A DNA stretch of 64,000 bases from a gamma proteobacterium SCGC AAA168-P09 (GTDB lineage Bacteria; Pseudomonadota; Gammaproteobacteria; Magnimaribacterales; D2472). Both the position numbers and the translations under genes were made by a program. Below, piece by piece: positions 39,309-48,206 of the stretch. How positions within the stretch are numbered: the first letter of the stretch is position 1; each line of letters opens with the position of its first letter. The notes beneath the pieces were generated by a model, which saw only the letters and a program-made list of their open reading frames with translations, searched no databases and had not been told where the DNA came from. The stretch covers positions 124,001-188,000 of the forward strand of contig ARRL01000001.1 of NCBI GenBank assembly GCA_000385055.1, written 5' to 3'.

Positions 39309-39921
39309 TAAGCAAAAAGGAAGGCTGTATGTAATTTCGGCTCCATCAGGAGCTGGCAAGTCATCTCTTATTCAATCTATTCTCGATACAAGTAAAAATT
39401 TTGAGCTGTCAGTATCGGCTACAACCAGGAAGCCCAGAGAAGGAGAGGAAGAGGGTAAACATTATTTCTTTATAGAAGATAATGAGTTTGATGCATTAAT
39501 TTCCAAACATGCCTTCATTGAATACGCTGTTGTCCATAACCATAAATATGGGACACTTAAGTCACATATTGAAGAAAAGATTAATAAAGGTATAAGTGTT
39601 ATTTGTGATATTGATGTCCAGGGTTATAAATTAATTAAGGATGCATCAATTGAGCATACGTCTATATTTATTATCCCCCCAAGCCTAGAAGAGCTAGAAA
39701 TCAGGCTTATAAATAGAGGCCTTGATTCACCAGCCATTATTAATACAAGACTCAATAATGCTAAGAAAGAACTTAAATTTGCTGAAGAATTTGATTATCG
39801 AATCCTAAATGATAGCTATGAAACTGCAAGCATGGATATCATAGATATTGTTATAGATGGGAAATCTTCCAATAATAAGGATAAAATAAACCTAAAGATC
39901 TTAAGAGATATGTTGTCTTAA
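39301..39921 (+). CDS. gmk: guanylate kinase, TTG start
   Basis: 206 residues from the TTG at 39301 (reading MNNKQKGRLYVISAPSG), which gives the same length as E. coli Gmk; no ATG or GTG exists in frame before the P-loop. P-loop SAPSGAGKSSLI, GMP-binding SATTRKPREGEEEGKHYFF, FIEYAVVHNHKYGT, and DIDVQGYKLI. Converts GMP to GDP. The start lies inside the last codons of yicC, so translation is probably coupled to it. Followed by rpoZ and spoT, the standard order. Confidence 0.94.
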   Translation: MNNKQKGRLYVISAPSGAGKSSLIQSILDTSKNFELSVSATTRKPREGEEEGKHYFFIEDNEFDALISKHAFIEYAVVHNHKYGTLKSHIEEKINKGISVICDIDVQGYKLIKDASIEHTSIFIIPPSLEELEIRLINRGLDSPAIINTRLNNAKKELKFAEEFDYRILNDSYETASMDIIDIVIDGKSSNNKDKINLKILRDMLS

Positions 39922-39962
39922 TTGATCAATACAAATAGAATACTCTCCCTAGGAGAAATTAT

Positions 39963-40232
39963 ATGGCTAGAATTACAGTTGAAGATTGTTTACAAGTAGT
40001 ACCAAGTAGGTTTGATTTAATTATCATGGCCTCAAAAAGAGCTAGGCAGCTTGCAACCACAAGTAGAGATCCTCTCGTAGAATGGGATAATGATAAACCA
40101 ACATTAGTAGCTTTAAGAGAAATTGAAGCTGGTCTATTGGATAAGGAGACCTTAGATAGAACTCTAGAAGAAGACGTATTAATGGATGGATTTTCAACAC
40201 CAGACTCAGAAGTAACAGAAAGAGCTGAGTAA
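39963..40232 (+). CDS. rpoZ: RNA polymerase omega subunit
   Basis: 89 residues. Opening [30 protein letters not shown] and the central [14 protein letters not shown] match omega exactly. It assists assembly of the beta-prime subunit and forms part of the ppGpp site with it. It precedes spoT by 20 bases and follows gmk by 41. A clear AGGAG Shine-Dalgarno lies just upstream (39951-39955). Confidence 0.97.
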   Translation: MARITVEDCLQVVPSRFDLIIMASKRARQLATTSRDPLVEWDNDKPTLVALREIEAGLLDKETLDRTLEEDVLMDGFSTPDSEVTERAE

Positions 40233-40252
40233 ATGAATTTTGGAGAACTAAT

Positions 40253-42439
40253 TTGAGTGAAACAGTTCTCCCAAACCATTTAATACATTTCTCAGAAACC
40301 AGTCTTTTAAAACTCCCAACCTCATTATATAAATCCTGTAAAGCTTACTTAAGCTATGATGATATAAAAAAAATTCAAAAAGCTTATTCTTTTGCTTTTT
40401 ATGCACACTCGGGTCAAAAGAGAAAAGATGGCTCAGACTACATAACACATCCAGTTGCCGTCACAGAAATACTGCTCGATCTAAAAATGGATCCAGATTC
40501 AGTTTGTTCAGCCTTAATGCATGATGTTTTAGAAGATTGTAATGTTCAAAAAAATAATTTAGCTAAAATATTTGGTGATGATGTTGCTCACATTGTAGAT
40601 GGTGTTAGCAAGCTTGGGAAAATTGAAACGAAAAACATATCTGATAATGATGCGAATAATCTTCAAAAAATGGCATTAGCAATGGCTAATGATGTAAGAG
40701 TTATTTTTGTTAAATTATGTGACCGTTTGCATAACATGAGAACAATTGAGCATGTTCCTAGAAATAAACAAATTCTAAAGGCCAAAGAGACTCTTGAATT
40801 ATATGGCCCGCTTGCTTTAAGAGTAGGTATGCAAGATATTAGAGCAGAACTTGAAGACCTTTCATTTAGATGCATTCATCCAATGCGAGCCAAGATGCTA
40901 GAAAATGCTGTTAAAACATCAAGCGGGGGGAGAAAAAGAATTGTTACAAAGATTAGAAAAGAGCTTAAAACAAGACTTAAATCAAATAATATTCAAGATG
41001 TTGCTGTAAAAGGAAGAGAAAAAAATCTCTATAGCATTTATAGCAAAATCAAAACAAAGCACAAACCTTTCTCAGAAATATTGGACGTTTATGGATTTAG
41101 GATTCTTGTAGACTCTGTTGACGACTGTTATAGAGCTCTCGGAATTATCCATAATTATTTTTCACCGATTGAAAATAAATTTAAAGACTATATTGCAATA
41201 CCAAAAACTAATGGCTATCAAGCTCTACACACAAGCCTATTAGCCTTAGAAGCATTCCCAATAGAAGTTCAAATTCAAACAAGAAGCATGTGGGCTACAG
41301 CAAATATGGGTATTGCAGCTCATTGGGGTTATAAAACTGATGATCAGAGCAAAGGAACAGAGCTAAGGGCAAATAAGTGGTTATCTGGCCTTGTTGACCT
41401 TCAGAAGAAGTCTTCAAATCCTTCTGAGTTTGCCGACTCTCTTAAGAAAGATCTTGATTCTGAGGAAGTATATTTATTTTCACCAAAGGGACATATTTAT
41501 GCATTAAAAGCTGGAGCTACTCCAATAGATTTTGCCTATGAGGTTCATACTGGATTGGGTAATAGTATTATTGGATGTAAAGTAAATAGAAGAGAAGCGC
41601 CACTAAATGTTGAGCTTGAAAGCGGTCAAACTGTTGAAATTATTACCTCAAGCTCTTCTGTTGACGCTGATCCAGCATGGCTTAATTTTGTTGTTACAAG
41701 CAAAGCTAGAAGCGGTATTAGGGCTAGATTAAGAAATCAAAAAACATCTTCTGCTCGAAAAGCAGGAAAATTTATGTTGGAATCTGAATTACAAAGATCT
41801 GGAAAATCCTTAGAGGATTATCGAGGCAGCACTCTCAAAAGAGTACTGGATTCAATTGGAGTAACTTCTCTTAATAAGCTTTTAATTGAACTCGGCTCTG
41901 GAAAAAGAACTGGCAATATCGTAGCAGAAAGATTTTATTCAGGATTAAAAATCAGAAAAGATTCTGATAATAAAAAGATTAAACCAGTTTTTATCAGCGA
42001 TAATCATATAGAGGGTGTTTCGGTTGTTTTTGCTAAATGCTGTCATCCTATTTACCAAGATCCTGCAATTGCTCATTCGGATACAGAAAGAGGAATAGTA
42101 ATTCACCATAATAAATGTAAACAGGTAGCACCATTTATCTCAAAAGATCCAAGATATATACCTGCAAAGTGGACAACTAATACAAAAAACCATGTATATA
42201 CAGCAAAAATTAATATCGTAACTGTTGATGAGATAGGTGTATTGGCTGAAATTGTTTCAGTTTTTACAAAAGCAGCTATAAATATTGAGCAAGTCCATAC
42301 AAAAAATATTGATAGTACATTTAGTGCATTTGAAATGGAGGTTGATGTAGAGAGCAGAGAAGAGCTCCAATATATCATGCAAAAAATTAGATCTAAAAAA
42401 ATTACATCCAGTTGTACAAGATTAATTAATGAAAAATGA
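40253..42439 (+). CDS. spoT: bifunctional (p)ppGpp synthetase/hydrolase, TTG start
   Basis: 728 residues. The TTG at 40253 has a GGAG ribosome site 7 bases upstream and gives the usual N-terminus. The HD hydrolase domain has HDVLED (residues 83-88, active His-Asp) and the conserved RLHNMRT. The synthetase domain has GREKNLYSIYSKIKTK and YGFRILV, IPKTNGYQALHTSL. The TGS domain is VYLFSPKGHIYALKAGATPIDFAYEVH, and the C-terminal zinc-finger/ACT region begins near FAKCCHPI. It both makes and degrades the stringent alarmone. No RelA is seen here. Confidence 0.97.
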   Translation: MSETVLPNHLIHFSETSLLKLPTSLYKSCKAYLSYDDIKKIQKAYSFAFYAHSGQKRKDGSDYITHPVAVTEILLDLKMDPDSVCSALMHDVLEDCNVQKNNLAKIFGDDVAHIVDGVSKLGKIETKNISDNDANNLQKMALAMANDVRVIFVKLCDRLHNMRTIEHVPRNKQILKAKETLELYGPLALRVGMQDIRAELEDLSFRCIHPMRAKMLENAVKTSSGGRKRIVTKIRKELKTRLKSNNIQDVAVKGREKNLYSIYSKIKTKHKPFSEILDVYGFRILVDSVDDCYRALGIIHNYFSPIENKFKDYIAIPKTNGYQALHTSLLALEAFPIEVQIQTRSMWATANMGIAAHWGYKTDDQSKGTELRANKWLSGLVDLQKKSSNPSEFADSLKKDLDSEEVYLFSPKGHIYALKAGATPIDFAYEVHTGLGNSIIGCKVNRREAPLNVELESGQTVEIITSSSSVDADPAWLNFVVTSKARSGIRARLRNQKTSSARKAGKFMLESELQRSGKSLEDYRGSTLKRVLDSIGVTSLNKLLIELGSGKRTGNIVAERFYSGLKIRKDSDNKKIKPVFISDNHIEGVSVVFAKCCHPIYQDPAIAHSDTERGIVIHHNKCKQVAPFISKDPRYIPAKWTTNTKNHVYTAKINIVTVDEIGVLAEIVSVFTKAAINIEQVHTKNIDSTFSAFEMEVDVESREELQYIMQKIRSKKITSSCTRLINEK

Positions 42440-42499
42440 TAAACCTAAAATTCTAATTTTAGGTACAATTCATTCCATAAATTATAAGAGGATAGCCTT

Positions 42500-42886
42500 A
42501 TGACAAAAAAAATTATTTATACTGAGAACGCACCAAAGGCTATAGGCCCTTATTCTCAAGCAGTTCAAGCCGGGGGTTTTACATTCGTATCTGGCCAGGT
42601 TGCAATTAATCCGAAAACAGGGGACTTGATGAATGCTTCAATTGAGGAGCAGGCTGAACAAGTTTTGCAAAACCTGACTGCTATATGTAAAGAAGCAAAT
42701 TTATCTTTATCAAATGTTGTTAAGTTAACGATTTATATTACAAACATGAGTGACTTTTCTATTGTCAACGAAGCAATGCAAAGACATTTTGTTGAACCTT
42801 ATCCTGCAAGAGCTACAGTGGAGATTTCTGCTTTGCCTCTTGGCGTTAATGTAGAGATGGATGCAATCCTTATCAATAATGAATAA
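42500..42886 (+). CDS. ridA: RidA-family enamine/imine deaminase
   Basis: 128 residues. Family motifs: KAIGPYSQAV, FVSGQVAINPKTGDLM, EQAEQVLQNLTAICKEANLSLSNVVKLTIYIT and PARATVEISALPLGVNVEMDAI, with the conserved arginine in YPARATVE. It hydrolyses reactive 2-aminoacrylate and related imines, protecting PLP enzymes. A hairpin (42443-42464) lies before it. It overlaps pyrB by 8 bases, so pyrB is translated from the same message. Near spoT as in many proteobacteria. Confidence 0.95.
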   Translation: MTKKIIYTENAPKAIGPYSQAVQAGGFTFVSGQVAINPKTGDLMNASIEEQAEQVLQNLTAICKEANLSLSNVVKLTIYITNMSDFSIVNEAMQRHFVEPYPARATVEISALPLGVNVEMDAILINNE

Positions 42887-43784
42887 AAACCTTCTTTCAT
42901 TAAATGATCTTTCAAAAAAAGAAATTCTTGAGCTTATTGAATTTGCAAAAAACTTTAAACTAGAAGACGGTTCTTTTAGAAAAGAAAATTTATTTCCCGA
43001 CAAAACTGTTGCTAATGTCTTCTGTGAGCCTAGCACAAGAACAAAATCTTCTTTTGAAATTGCTGCAAAAAATCTTGGCTGCTCAGTTGTGGGCTTTGAT
43101 ATTTCAAATTCATCTGTCGAAAAAGGGGAGTCAATATATGAGACAGTAGATGCTCTTAGTTTGATGGGAGTTAATTTGTGTGTATTAAGGCATCCCGAAT
43201 CTGTTATAAGAGATTTATCAGAATATTTGCCAGAGATGGTTTTTATTAATGGAGGTGAAGGGTCAATATCTCATCCCACCCAAGCCTTAATAGACTTAAT
43301 GACAATTATTGAAAACAAGGGAGCAATAGATGACCTAAATATTGTTATTGTTGGTGATTTAGACCACTCAAGAGTTACTTCATCTTTTGTTGAGGGAGTA
43401 TCGAACTTTGCATTTAACTCTTTGACCTTTTGCGGACATCCAAGCATGTCAACGAAATATATGAGTCCGGCTTTAGGAAAATATGAACCTGATTTAGACG
43501 TAGCACTTCATGATGCTGATGTAATTATGACCCTTAGGATTCAACACGAGCGATTTGAAGAAACTTTAAACCTTGATCTAGAAGAATATAAACATGCATA
43601 TGAATTAACATCCGAAAGATTAGAGCATGCTAAAGGAGATGCAATTGTCATGCACCCTGGACCAGTAAATTATATTGAAATTTCTGAAAGCGTTTATCAA
43701 TGTGACCAATCTGTCATTCGAAAACAGATTGCAAATGGTGTTGCCATCAGAATGGCAGTGCTTTCAAGATTTTTGAGCAGCTAA
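42879..43784 (+). CDS. pyrB: aspartate carbamoyltransferase catalytic subunit
   Basis: 301 residues from the ATG at 42879, which overlaps the ridA stop; an in-frame ATG at 42861 would add six residues. Carbamoyl-phosphate binding CEPSTRTKSSFEIAAKNLG, the K-E-E loop in VEKGESIYETV, GEGSISHPTQALIDLMTI and the aspartate loop region VIMTLRIQHERFEE, MHPGPVNYIEI. Commits to pyrimidine synthesis. No pyrI regulatory chain or pyrC-like partner is adjacent. Its end overlaps the convergent ribE by 21 bases. Confidence 0.96.
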   Translation: MNKNLLSLNDLSKKEILELIEFAKNFKLEDGSFRKENLFPDKTVANVFCEPSTRTKSSFEIAAKNLGCSVVGFDISNSSVEKGESIYETVDALSLMGVNLCVLRHPESVIRDLSEYLPEMVFINGGEGSISHPTQALIDLMTIIENKGAIDDLNIVIVGDLDHSRVTSSFVEGVSNFAFNSLTFCGHPSMSTKYMSPALGKYEPDLDVALHDADVIMTLRIQHERFEETLNLDLEEYKHAYELTSERLEHAKGDAIVMHPGPVNYIEISESVYQCDQSVIRKQIANGVAIRMAVLSRFLSS

Positions 43785-44375
43785 AGTTCTCTTCACAGTA
43801 TCAACAATAGCAATAGTATTCTGATCAATTTCAATATTGACGATGTCTAATTTTTTTAGACTACTTAAATTAGTAACCTTTAAGGTTTCTGGAATTAAAT
43901 GAATTTTAAAATGACTTTTATTTACTTTCCCCACAGTTAGACTACATCCATTAATGCCTATATATCCCTTTTCCATGACATACTCGGAATAGTTTTTTGA
44001 TAAGCTAATTGTCATATCTTTAGTGTTGTCTTTTTCAAAAATCTCGTTGATTCTTGCAGTAAAGTGGATATGCCCAGACATTAAATGACCGCCTATCTCT
44101 GAAGATGCCTTGATCGATCTCTCAAGATTTACTGTGTCACCCTTTGAAATATGACCTAGATTAGTTCTTCCTAGTGTTTCTTGAATAACATCGAATCTAA
44201 GGCTTTTATTCCCACTATCTTTTGATGTTAAACACACGCCGTTAACTGAAACACTCGCGCCTTTTTTCAAACCCTTATTAAAGTTTTTAGGAGGAGTAAT
44301 TTCAAGACTCATATAGTCATCATGAAATTTTACTTTAAGAACTTTTGCTTTGTGAGAAACTATTCCAGAAAACAT
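43764..44375 (-). CDS. ribE: riboflavin synthase, alpha chain
   Basis: 203 residues made of two homologous lumazine-binding domains: MFSGIVSHKAKVLKV...SVSVNGVCLTSKD and, from about residue 97, HIHFTARINEIF...YIGINGCSLTVGKV. It joins two dimethyl-ribityl-lumazines to form riboflavin. Standing alone from ribBA-ribH, next to pyrE (stop and start adjacent, no gap). No FMN riboswitch is visible. Shares 21 bases at its 3' end with pyrB. Confidence 0.95.
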   Translation of the reverse strand: MFSGIVSHKAKVLKVKFHDDYMSLEITPPKNFNKGLKKGASVSVNGVCLTSKDSGNKSLRFDVIQETLGRTNLGHISKGDTVNLERSIKASSEIGGHLMSGHIHFTARINEIFEKDNTKDMTISLSKNYSEYVMEKGYIGINGCSLTVGKVNKSHFKIHLIPETLKVTNLSSLKKLDIVNIEIDQNTIAIVDTVKRTLAAQKS

Positions 44376-45014
44376 CTAAACTCCCCATTCATCTCGATAA
44401 GAGATTAACTGTTCTAGATATTTTTTATGATCAGCGTTTTCTTCAGAAAAAGCTATCAGGGTATCTAAGTTAATAATTGATATTACTTGTACTTCAAACA
44501 TTGTCTCTAATTCTTGTCTAGCAGAAATATCGCTTTTGCCTTTTTCTTGCCTATCAAGACCCACAAGCATTACCTTAGGGTTTGCTCCAAGATCTTTTAT
44601 TGTTTCTATCGATTCTTTTGCTGCAGTTCCAGCTGAGATGACATCATCAATAATCAATACATCGCCAGAAGGATTTTTGCCAATTATTGTCCCGCCTTCA
44701 CCATGGTCTTTAATTTCTTTTCTATTAAAAGATAATGGATATTTACTACCGTTTTCACTAAGTATCATGGATACAATAGAGCCTAAAAATATTCCTTTGT
44801 ATGCAGGACCATAAATACAATCAAATGAGATATTTGCATCTTTAATTGCTGCTTGATAGCACTTAGCAAGATCATAAAGATACCCACCATTAAGCATCTT
44901 TGCTGCATTGAAAAAATATGGACTTTTTCTACCAGACTTTAAAGTAAAATCACCAAATTCTAATACTTTGGCATGAAGAGCTAATTCTAGAAATTGTTTT
45001 TGATAGTCTTTCAC
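44376..45014 (-). CDS. pyrE: orotate phosphoribosyltransferase, GTG start
   Basis: 212 residues from the GTG at 45014, giving MKDYQKQFLELALHAKVLEFGDFTLKSGRKSPYFFNA, which aligns with E. coli PyrE from residue 1. The PRPP-binding motif VLIIDDVISAGTAAKE is clear. GPAYKGIFLGSIV and FNRKEIKDHGEGG are family-typical. It makes OMP from orotate. Starts on the base after the rph stop, the conserved rph-pyrE pair. No attenuator hairpin between rph and pyrE is possible because there is no gap. Confidence 0.96.
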   Translation of the reverse strand: MKDYQKQFLELALHAKVLEFGDFTLKSGRKSPYFFNAAKMLNGGYLYDLAKCYQAAIKDANISFDCIYGPAYKGIFLGSIVSMILSENGSKYPLSFNRKEIKDHGEGGTIIGKNPSGDVLIIDDVISAGTAAKESIETIKDLGANPKVMLVGLDRQEKGKSDISARQELETMFEVQVISIINLDTLIAFSEENADHKKYLEQLISYRDEWGV

Positions 45015-45719
45015 TTATTTTAAGCAGGCTTTTTGTTTTTCAATAATATCATCTATAGCTGAACTTCCAACTTCAAGCATTTCATTTAACTGTTCTTTAG
45101 AAAAAGGAGCCTCTTCACCAGTACCTTGAATTTCAATTAGTTCAAGAGAGTCAGTCATTACTAAGTTAAGGTCGGTTTCGGCAGTACTATCTTCATTATA
45201 ATCAAGATCAAGTATTACTTGATCGTTTAGCACTCCAAGTGAAACAGCAGCAACATGAGTCTTTATAGCTCTATGATCATCATGATGATTTTTTAATGCA
45301 AGAAAGAGAGCAACACAACCGCCTGTAATTGAAGCAGTTCTAGTTCCACCATCTGCCTGTATTACATCACAATCAATATTTATAGTTTTACCTTTAATAT
45401 ATTTTAAATTAACTGCTTGTCTTAGCGATCTACCAATCAATCTTTGAATTTCTTGAGTTCTACCACTTTGTTTTCCTCTTGCTGCTTCTCTTCCCATTCT
45501 TTCATTTGTAGACCTTGGAAGCATTCCATATTCAGCTGTTACCCATCCTTCGTCACTTCCTCTCATCCATCTAGGTACATTTGTATCAATTGATGCAGTG
45601 CAGATAACCTTTGTGTTCCCAAAAGATACTAATACGGAGCCTTCAGCATGAATATTTACATTTGGTTCAAATGTAAGTTCTCTTAGTTCGTTTGATTTTC
45701 TGTTATTGCTTCTTTCCAT
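45015..45719 (-). CDS. rph: ribonuclease PH
   Basis: 234 residues, full length (unlike the frameshifted rph of E. coli K-12). Family sequence throughout: [96 protein letters not shown] and [22 protein letters not shown]. Phosphorolytic trimming of tRNA 3' ends. Coupled to pyrE with no gap. 35 bases downstream of yqeY's stop on the same strand. Confidence 0.97.
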   Translation of the reverse strand: MERSNNRKSNELRELTFEPNVNIHAEGSVLVSFGNTKVICTASIDTNVPRWMRGSDEGWVTAEYGMLPRSTNERMGREAARGKQSGRTQEIQRLIGRSLRQAVNLKYIKGKTINIDCDVIQADGGTRTASITGGCVALFLALKNHHDDHRAIKTHVAAVSLGVLNDQVILDLDYNEDSTAETDLNLVMTDSLELIEIQGTGEEAPFSKEQLNEMLEVGSSAIDDIIEKQKACLK

Positions 45720-45754
45720 AATTTGATCCTATGGATGCATTGATCCAGTATTTT

Positions 45755-46201
45755 TTAATTTAATTGATCTTTAACAATTTTGCTTACCACACCCATATCA
45801 GCAGTACCTGGTGCAATAGAATTTTTAAGAATACCCATTACCTTGCCAATGTCTTGCATAGTAGATGCTCCAGATTGAGATATGGCAGACTGAACTTTTT
45901 CTGTGATTTCAGATTCATTGAGTTGTTGGGGTTTGTATTTAGATAATATGGTAACTTCTAGTTGCTCTTTTTCTGCCAGATCAACTCTACCTCCTTCAGT
46001 AAACTGAGCAATAGAGTCTTTTCGTTGTTTAATCATTTTATTGATAATCTGAAGGGCTTTTGCGTCATCAGCAGTCTCTTGATTGTCTATTTCAAACTTC
46101 TGAACTTCAGATTTAAACATTCTTAAAGTATCACGAGTCATATCATCTTTATCAAGCATTGCTTGCTTGAGATCTGATTGAATTTCGGAAAGAAGGGTCA
46201 A
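45755..46201 (-). CDS. yqeY: GatB/YqeY-domain protein, TTG start
   Basis: 148 residues from the TTG at 46201 (MTLLSEIQSDLKQAMLDKDD), which aligns with the family start; the next ATG is too far in. Helical GatB/YqeY domain: TRDTLRMFKSEVQKFEID, KMIKQRKDSIAQFTEGGRVDLAEKEQLEVTILSKYKPQQL, GTADMGVVSKIVKDQL. Resembles the tRNA-binding tail of amidotransferase GatB, but the function of stand-alone members is not established. Its start is 2 bases after the rpsU stop, the conserved rpsU-yqeY pair. dnaG, normally next, is absent here. Confidence 0.93.
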   Translation of the reverse strand: MTLLSEIQSDLKQAMLDKDDMTRDTLRMFKSEVQKFEIDNQETADDAKALQIINKMIKQRKDSIAQFTEGGRVDLAEKEQLEVTILSKYKPQQLNESEITEKVQSAISQSGASTMQDIGKVMGILKNSIAPGTADMGVVSKIVKDQLN

Positions 46202-46203
46202 GA

Positions 46204-46422
46204 TTATCTATAAGATCTTTGTCTTGGGAAAGAAAATTTCCTATTTGATTTTCTAGCACGCTTAACAGCTGCTGCCATTAATCGCTTTCTTTTTTCTGTT
46301 GGTTTCTCATAGAACTCTCTTGCTCTGATTTCAGGTACAATTGCTGCTTTTTCGCAGGCACGCTTGAACTTTCTTAAACCAATGTCAAAATGTTCTGTTT
46401 CTTTTATTATAATTGAAGGCAT
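46204..46422 (-). CDS. rpsU: small ribosomal subunit protein bS21
   Basis: 72 residues. [36 protein letters not shown] and the basic tail [18 protein letters not shown] match bS21. Required near the anti-Shine-Dalgarno end of 16S rRNA. It is divergent from tsaD, with 60 bases between starts that must hold both promoters. In most gammaproteobacteria rpsU-dnaG-rpoD are linked; here yqeY and rph follow. Confidence 0.97.
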   Translation of the reverse strand: MPSIIIKETEHFDIGLRKFKRACEKAAIVPEIRAREFYEKPTEKRKRLMAAAVKRARKSNRKFSFPRQRSYR

Positions 46423-46482
46423 AATTAGTCGCGTAGTTTAGGCTGTAATTGGAAATTTTGCAAAACATTTTATTAAAAAAAT

Positions 46483-47487
46483 ATGAAAACTTTAGGAATT
46501 GAAACATCGTGCGATGAAACTGCAATTGCAATATATGACTCCGAACATGGAATCATAGGTGAATCAGTTTATAGTCAGATAAAAATGCACGCTCAGTATG
46601 GCGGAGTGGTTCCCGAGTTAGCTTCACGAGATCATTGCGTAAAAATAGTTGATGTTCTAAATGAAGCTCTGGGAGATATAGATATAAAATCAATTGATCA
46701 GATTGCCTATACGTCCGGTCCTGGATTATTAGGTGCCTTATTAATAGGAGAAAGTTTTGCTCAAGGTCTCTCCACAGCGCTAAAGGTACCCTTAATACCC
46801 ATTAATCACCTTGAAGGACACTTGATGTCTCCAATCATGGAATTTCCTGAAATTCAAACTCCTTATATTTCTCTACTTGTAAGCGGAGGACACAGCATGA
46901 TTGTTGATGTCAAAGAAAGAGGAGAATATGAAATTTTAGGACAATCTCAAGATGATGCAGTTGGAGAGGCTTTTGATAAAGTAGGTAAATTATTAGATTT
47001 ACCATATCCAGGAGGACCGCATATTGAAAAACTTGCATTACAAGGTAATTCAAAAGCTTATGACTTTCCAAGGCCAATGATTTATAGCGATAACCTTGAT
47101 TTAAGTTTTAGCGGCCTCAAAACATCTGTTTTATATACAGTCAGAGATATTGATAATTTAACCTATCAGATAAAAGCAGATATAGCAGCTTCATTTCAGC
47201 AAGCTGTTATAGAGGTTCTTTCAAAGAAGATTAAGAAGGCTGTAGAATTAAGTGGTAGGAACGAGGTAATAATTGCGGGTGGTGTTGCAGCTAATAAAGC
47301 GCTTAGGTCAGCAATTAAAGATTTAGAGAATTCTTTAGGAATTAAAGTTTTTTATCCCTCATTAAAGTATTGTGGTGACAACGCTGCAATGATTGCTTTT
47401 GTTGGGTCATTGCGATCTTCTGATAAGATTGAATCTCGAGCTTCTTATGTAAGAGCAAGATGGCCACTAAGCGAGTTAACCAAATGA
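46483..47487 (+). CDS. tsaD: tRNA N6-threonylcarbamoyladenosine transferase
   Basis: 334 residues. ASKHA fold with the metal-binding HxxxH motif as HLEGHLMSP (about residues 109-117), N-terminal GIETSCDETAIAIYD, GPGLLGALLIG, LVSGGHSMIVDV, and C-terminal GGVAANKALRSAI, KYCGDNAAMIAF. Transfers the threonylcarbamoyl group to A37 of ANN-decoding tRNAs with TsaB/E. The folB start overlaps its stop (ATGA). The tsaD-rpsU divergent pair is a standard landmark. Confidence 0.97.
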   Translation: MKTLGIETSCDETAIAIYDSEHGIIGESVYSQIKMHAQYGGVVPELASRDHCVKIVDVLNEALGDIDIKSIDQIAYTSGPGLLGALLIGESFAQGLSTALKVPLIPINHLEGHLMSPIMEFPEIQTPYISLLVSGGHSMIVDVKERGEYEILGQSQDDAVGEAFDKVGKLLDLPYPGGPHIEKLALQGNSKAYDFPRPMIYSDNLDLSFSGLKTSVLYTVRDIDNLTYQIKADIAASFQQAVIEVLSKKIKKAVELSGRNEVIIAGGVAANKALRSAIKDLENSLGIKVFYPSLKYCGDNAAMIAFVGSLRSSDKIESRASYVRARWPLSELTK

Positions 47488-47831
47488 AAGATATTATTTA
47501 CATAAAAGACCTCCGAATAAAAACTATTATTGGAATATTTGACTGGGAAAGAAAAGTAAAACAAGAAGTTAGCATTGATCTAGAGTTTCCATTTGATTGT
47601 AAAAAGGCGGCAGCATCAGATTCTATTGAAGATACGATAGACTATAAAGCAATTGCTAAGGGCGTAATAAAATTTGTAGAAGAATCATCATTTCAACTTC
47701 AAGAAACTCTCGCTGAGGAAATAGCTTCTTTGGTAAAAAACGAATACGGTGTTGAATCAATTAAATTGAGAGTATCAAAGCCTGGAGCTATAAGAGGCTC
47801 CAAAGACGTAGGCCTAGTAATTCATAGATAA
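47484..47831 (+). CDS. folB: dihydroneopterin aldolase
   Basis: 115 residues from the ATG at 47484, which overlaps the tsaD stop; an upstream in-frame ATG is inside tsaD. Family pattern: IYIKDLRIKTIIGIFDWERKVKQEVSIDLEF, DTIDYKAIAKGVIKFVEESSFQLQETLAEEIA, KLRVSKPGAIRGSKDVGLVI, with the catalytic lysine in SKPGA and the glutamate in ETLAE. Folate biosynthesis. folK begins on the last base of its stop codon. Confidence 0.95.
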   Translation: MKDIIYIKDLRIKTIIGIFDWERKVKQEVSIDLEFPFDCKKAAASDSIEDTIDYKAIAKGVIKFVEESSFQLQETLAEEIASLVKNEYGVESIKLRVSKPGAIRGSKDVGLVIHR

Positions 47832-48205
47832 TGCAATATTTCTTATCCTTGGGAAGTAATATCAATGCTGAAGCAAACATCATTTTTGCAATAGAGCAGA
47901 TCAATAAGATATTAGCTAATACCAAATACTCATCCATTCATAAGACAAAAGCAGAGGGCTTTGAGGGTGATGATTTTTTAAATTTAGTAGTTGCAGGTGA
48001 TTCAGAACTTAGTTTTGATAAGCTTAACGAAAAACTCAAAGATATTGAAAATGAATCTGGAAGAAAAAGAAATGTCCCTAAGTTTAGCGCAAGAACATTA
48101 GATATAGATATCATTCTTCAAATCGATCAAGATGATATATTATTTGAGAGTAATGAAATAGAAAAATATTCATTTGTATCAGAGCCGTTAAAAGAGGTTT
48201 TATAA
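47831..48205 (+). CDS. folK: 6-hydroxymethyl-dihydropterin pyrophosphokinase (short form)
   Basis: 124 residues, shorter than E. coli FolK (159). Opening YFLSLGSNINAEANIIFAIEQI, then FLNLVVAG, LNEKLKDIENESGRKRNVPKFSARTLDIDIIL, which contains the conserved RTLDIDI metal-binding motif. The C-terminal HP.R pterin-binding part (normally PHP.M..R.FVL.PL) is reduced to FVSEPLKEVL. It is immediately followed by the PepSY gene. The truncation relative to the family is worth checking but the core active site is present. Confidence 0.87.
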   Translation: MQYFLSLGSNINAEANIIFAIEQINKILANTKYSSIHKTKAEGFEGDDFLNLVVAGDSELSFDKLNEKLKDIENESGRKRNVPKFSARTLDIDIILQIDQDDILFESNEIEKYSFVSEPLKEVL

Positions 48206-48206
48206 A

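Noticed and set aside
42443-42464. ACCTAAAAT-TCTA-ATTTTAGGT hairpin after spoT
   Set aside because: Mostly A-T pairs and no T tract follows, so not called as a terminator; possibly an RNA-stability element.
43764-44400. FMN riboswitch for ribE
   Set aside because: ribE starts on the base after the pyrE-side boundary of the convergent block with no leader space, and no RFN element is visible.
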